Source of the DNA: Leptodactylus fallax
Taxonomy: Eukaryota; Chordata; Amphibia; Anura; Leptodactylidae
Length of the DNA stretch: 64,000 nt
Assembly (NCBI GenBank): GCA_947044405.1
Contig: CAMRHE010000063.1
Coordinates: 6,425,001 to 6,489,000, forward strand
Direction: 5' to 3'
A program made the position numbers and the translations under genes. Positions 63,552-64,000 of this stretch are shown here, one piece after another (the first letter of the stretch is position 1; every line of letters starts with the position of its first letter). Under the pieces are notes generated by a model, which worked only from the letters and a program-made list of their open reading frames with translations, did not search any database and had not been told where the DNA came from.

Positions 63552-64000
63552 CTAAGAAACACGAAGAGAAGAGAAGAACCCTGGGTAAACATCTGCCGGG
63601 ACCCACAAATGCCATTGTCAAGCATTTTAGTTAATGGGGTTCTCCCGATCAAGTCACATGGATGTCATAGAGGTGGAATCCAGCGCTAACAGCCACTGAG
63701 AAGAACAGCTCCAACCCTGGAGCCCTGGTGGCATCAGGTACTACACAGTCACCCATAGGTTTGACTGGGTAAAATGCTAAAATTAAAGAAGAGTTAAAGG
63801 GGCTCCAGAGACAACCCATTTCAAAAAGTTGGAGCCGATTGAACATTTACCCTGCAGGAGATATACAGTATTACACGTTGGCCATTCACATTGACTAGTA
63901 GTCCATATATTACAGGGACAGTTCGTGGCTCTTCTCTGTGTCATAGGGGGGGTTCTGGAGCGGTGACCTGCCCCTAAGATATCCCTATCCCCTAAATAGG
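63552..64000. other. PARP11 intron reaching the right edge
   Basis: No exon recognised; the missing N-terminal half of the WWE domain is expected further right. Confidence 0.7.

Overview
This is nuclear DNA from a vertebrate, most likely a neobatrachian (hyloid-type) frog. The evidence is split vertebrate genes with GT/AG exons, degenerate Tc1-like transposons, many fold-back MITE-like repeats, and abundant minisatellites, including a 97-bp repeat of a kind I recall as common in frog genomes. There are no bacterial operons, rRNA, tRNA or CRISPR arrays. The species call is inference.

Two real split genes are readable, both on the minus strand. At the left, six exons (16144 down to 4332) encode the first 276 residues of CRACR2A, the EF-hand and coiled-coil regulator of CRAC calcium channels; the gene continues off the left edge. 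At the right, five exons (63551 down to 58166) encode the WWE and catalytic domains of PARP11, a mono-ADP-ribosyltransferase, down to its stop codon; its N-terminal exon or exons lie off the right edge. All eleven exons join in phase with GT/AG boundaries. The head-to-tail order PARP11 then CRACR2A matches human chromosome 12p13, which supports both names. Between them, an intronless 184-residue Y-box cold-shock ORF (23613 down to 23059) looks like a YBX2/FRGY2-derived retrocopy that is still open. A small CpG-rich, promoter-like block lies about 270-500 bp upstream of it.

Layout: 1-2650, 41-bp minisatellite (continues left). 4.3-16.1 kb, CRACR2A exons with 63-bp, 49-bp and 42-bp minisatellites and GATA/GAAA microsatellites in the introns. 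18-19 kb, 97-bp repeat. 20.4-21.3 kb, dead Tc1. 23.0-24.1 kb, Y-box ORF and CpG block. 24.4-58 kb, no recognised coding exon, but 42-bp, 132-bp, 31-bp, G-rich, 23-bp and second 31-bp arrays, two more Tc1 relics, a 770-bp purine tract and many MITE-like repeats. 58.2-63.6 kb, PARP11, with a 41/33-bp array carrying TATA-like motifs in its last intron.

The most interesting observations are the intact Y-box retrogene with a nearby promoter-like block; two tandem arrays that seem to have grown from parts of dispersed fold-back elements (49-bp at 11.4-12.3 kb and 132-bp at 33.3-34.3 kb); the roughly 26-fold TATATAAG array antisense inside PARP11; and an 861-bp higher-order period in the 41-bp array. 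Nearly all long ORFs outside the named genes are artefacts of tandem arrays, several of which have unit lengths divisible by three.
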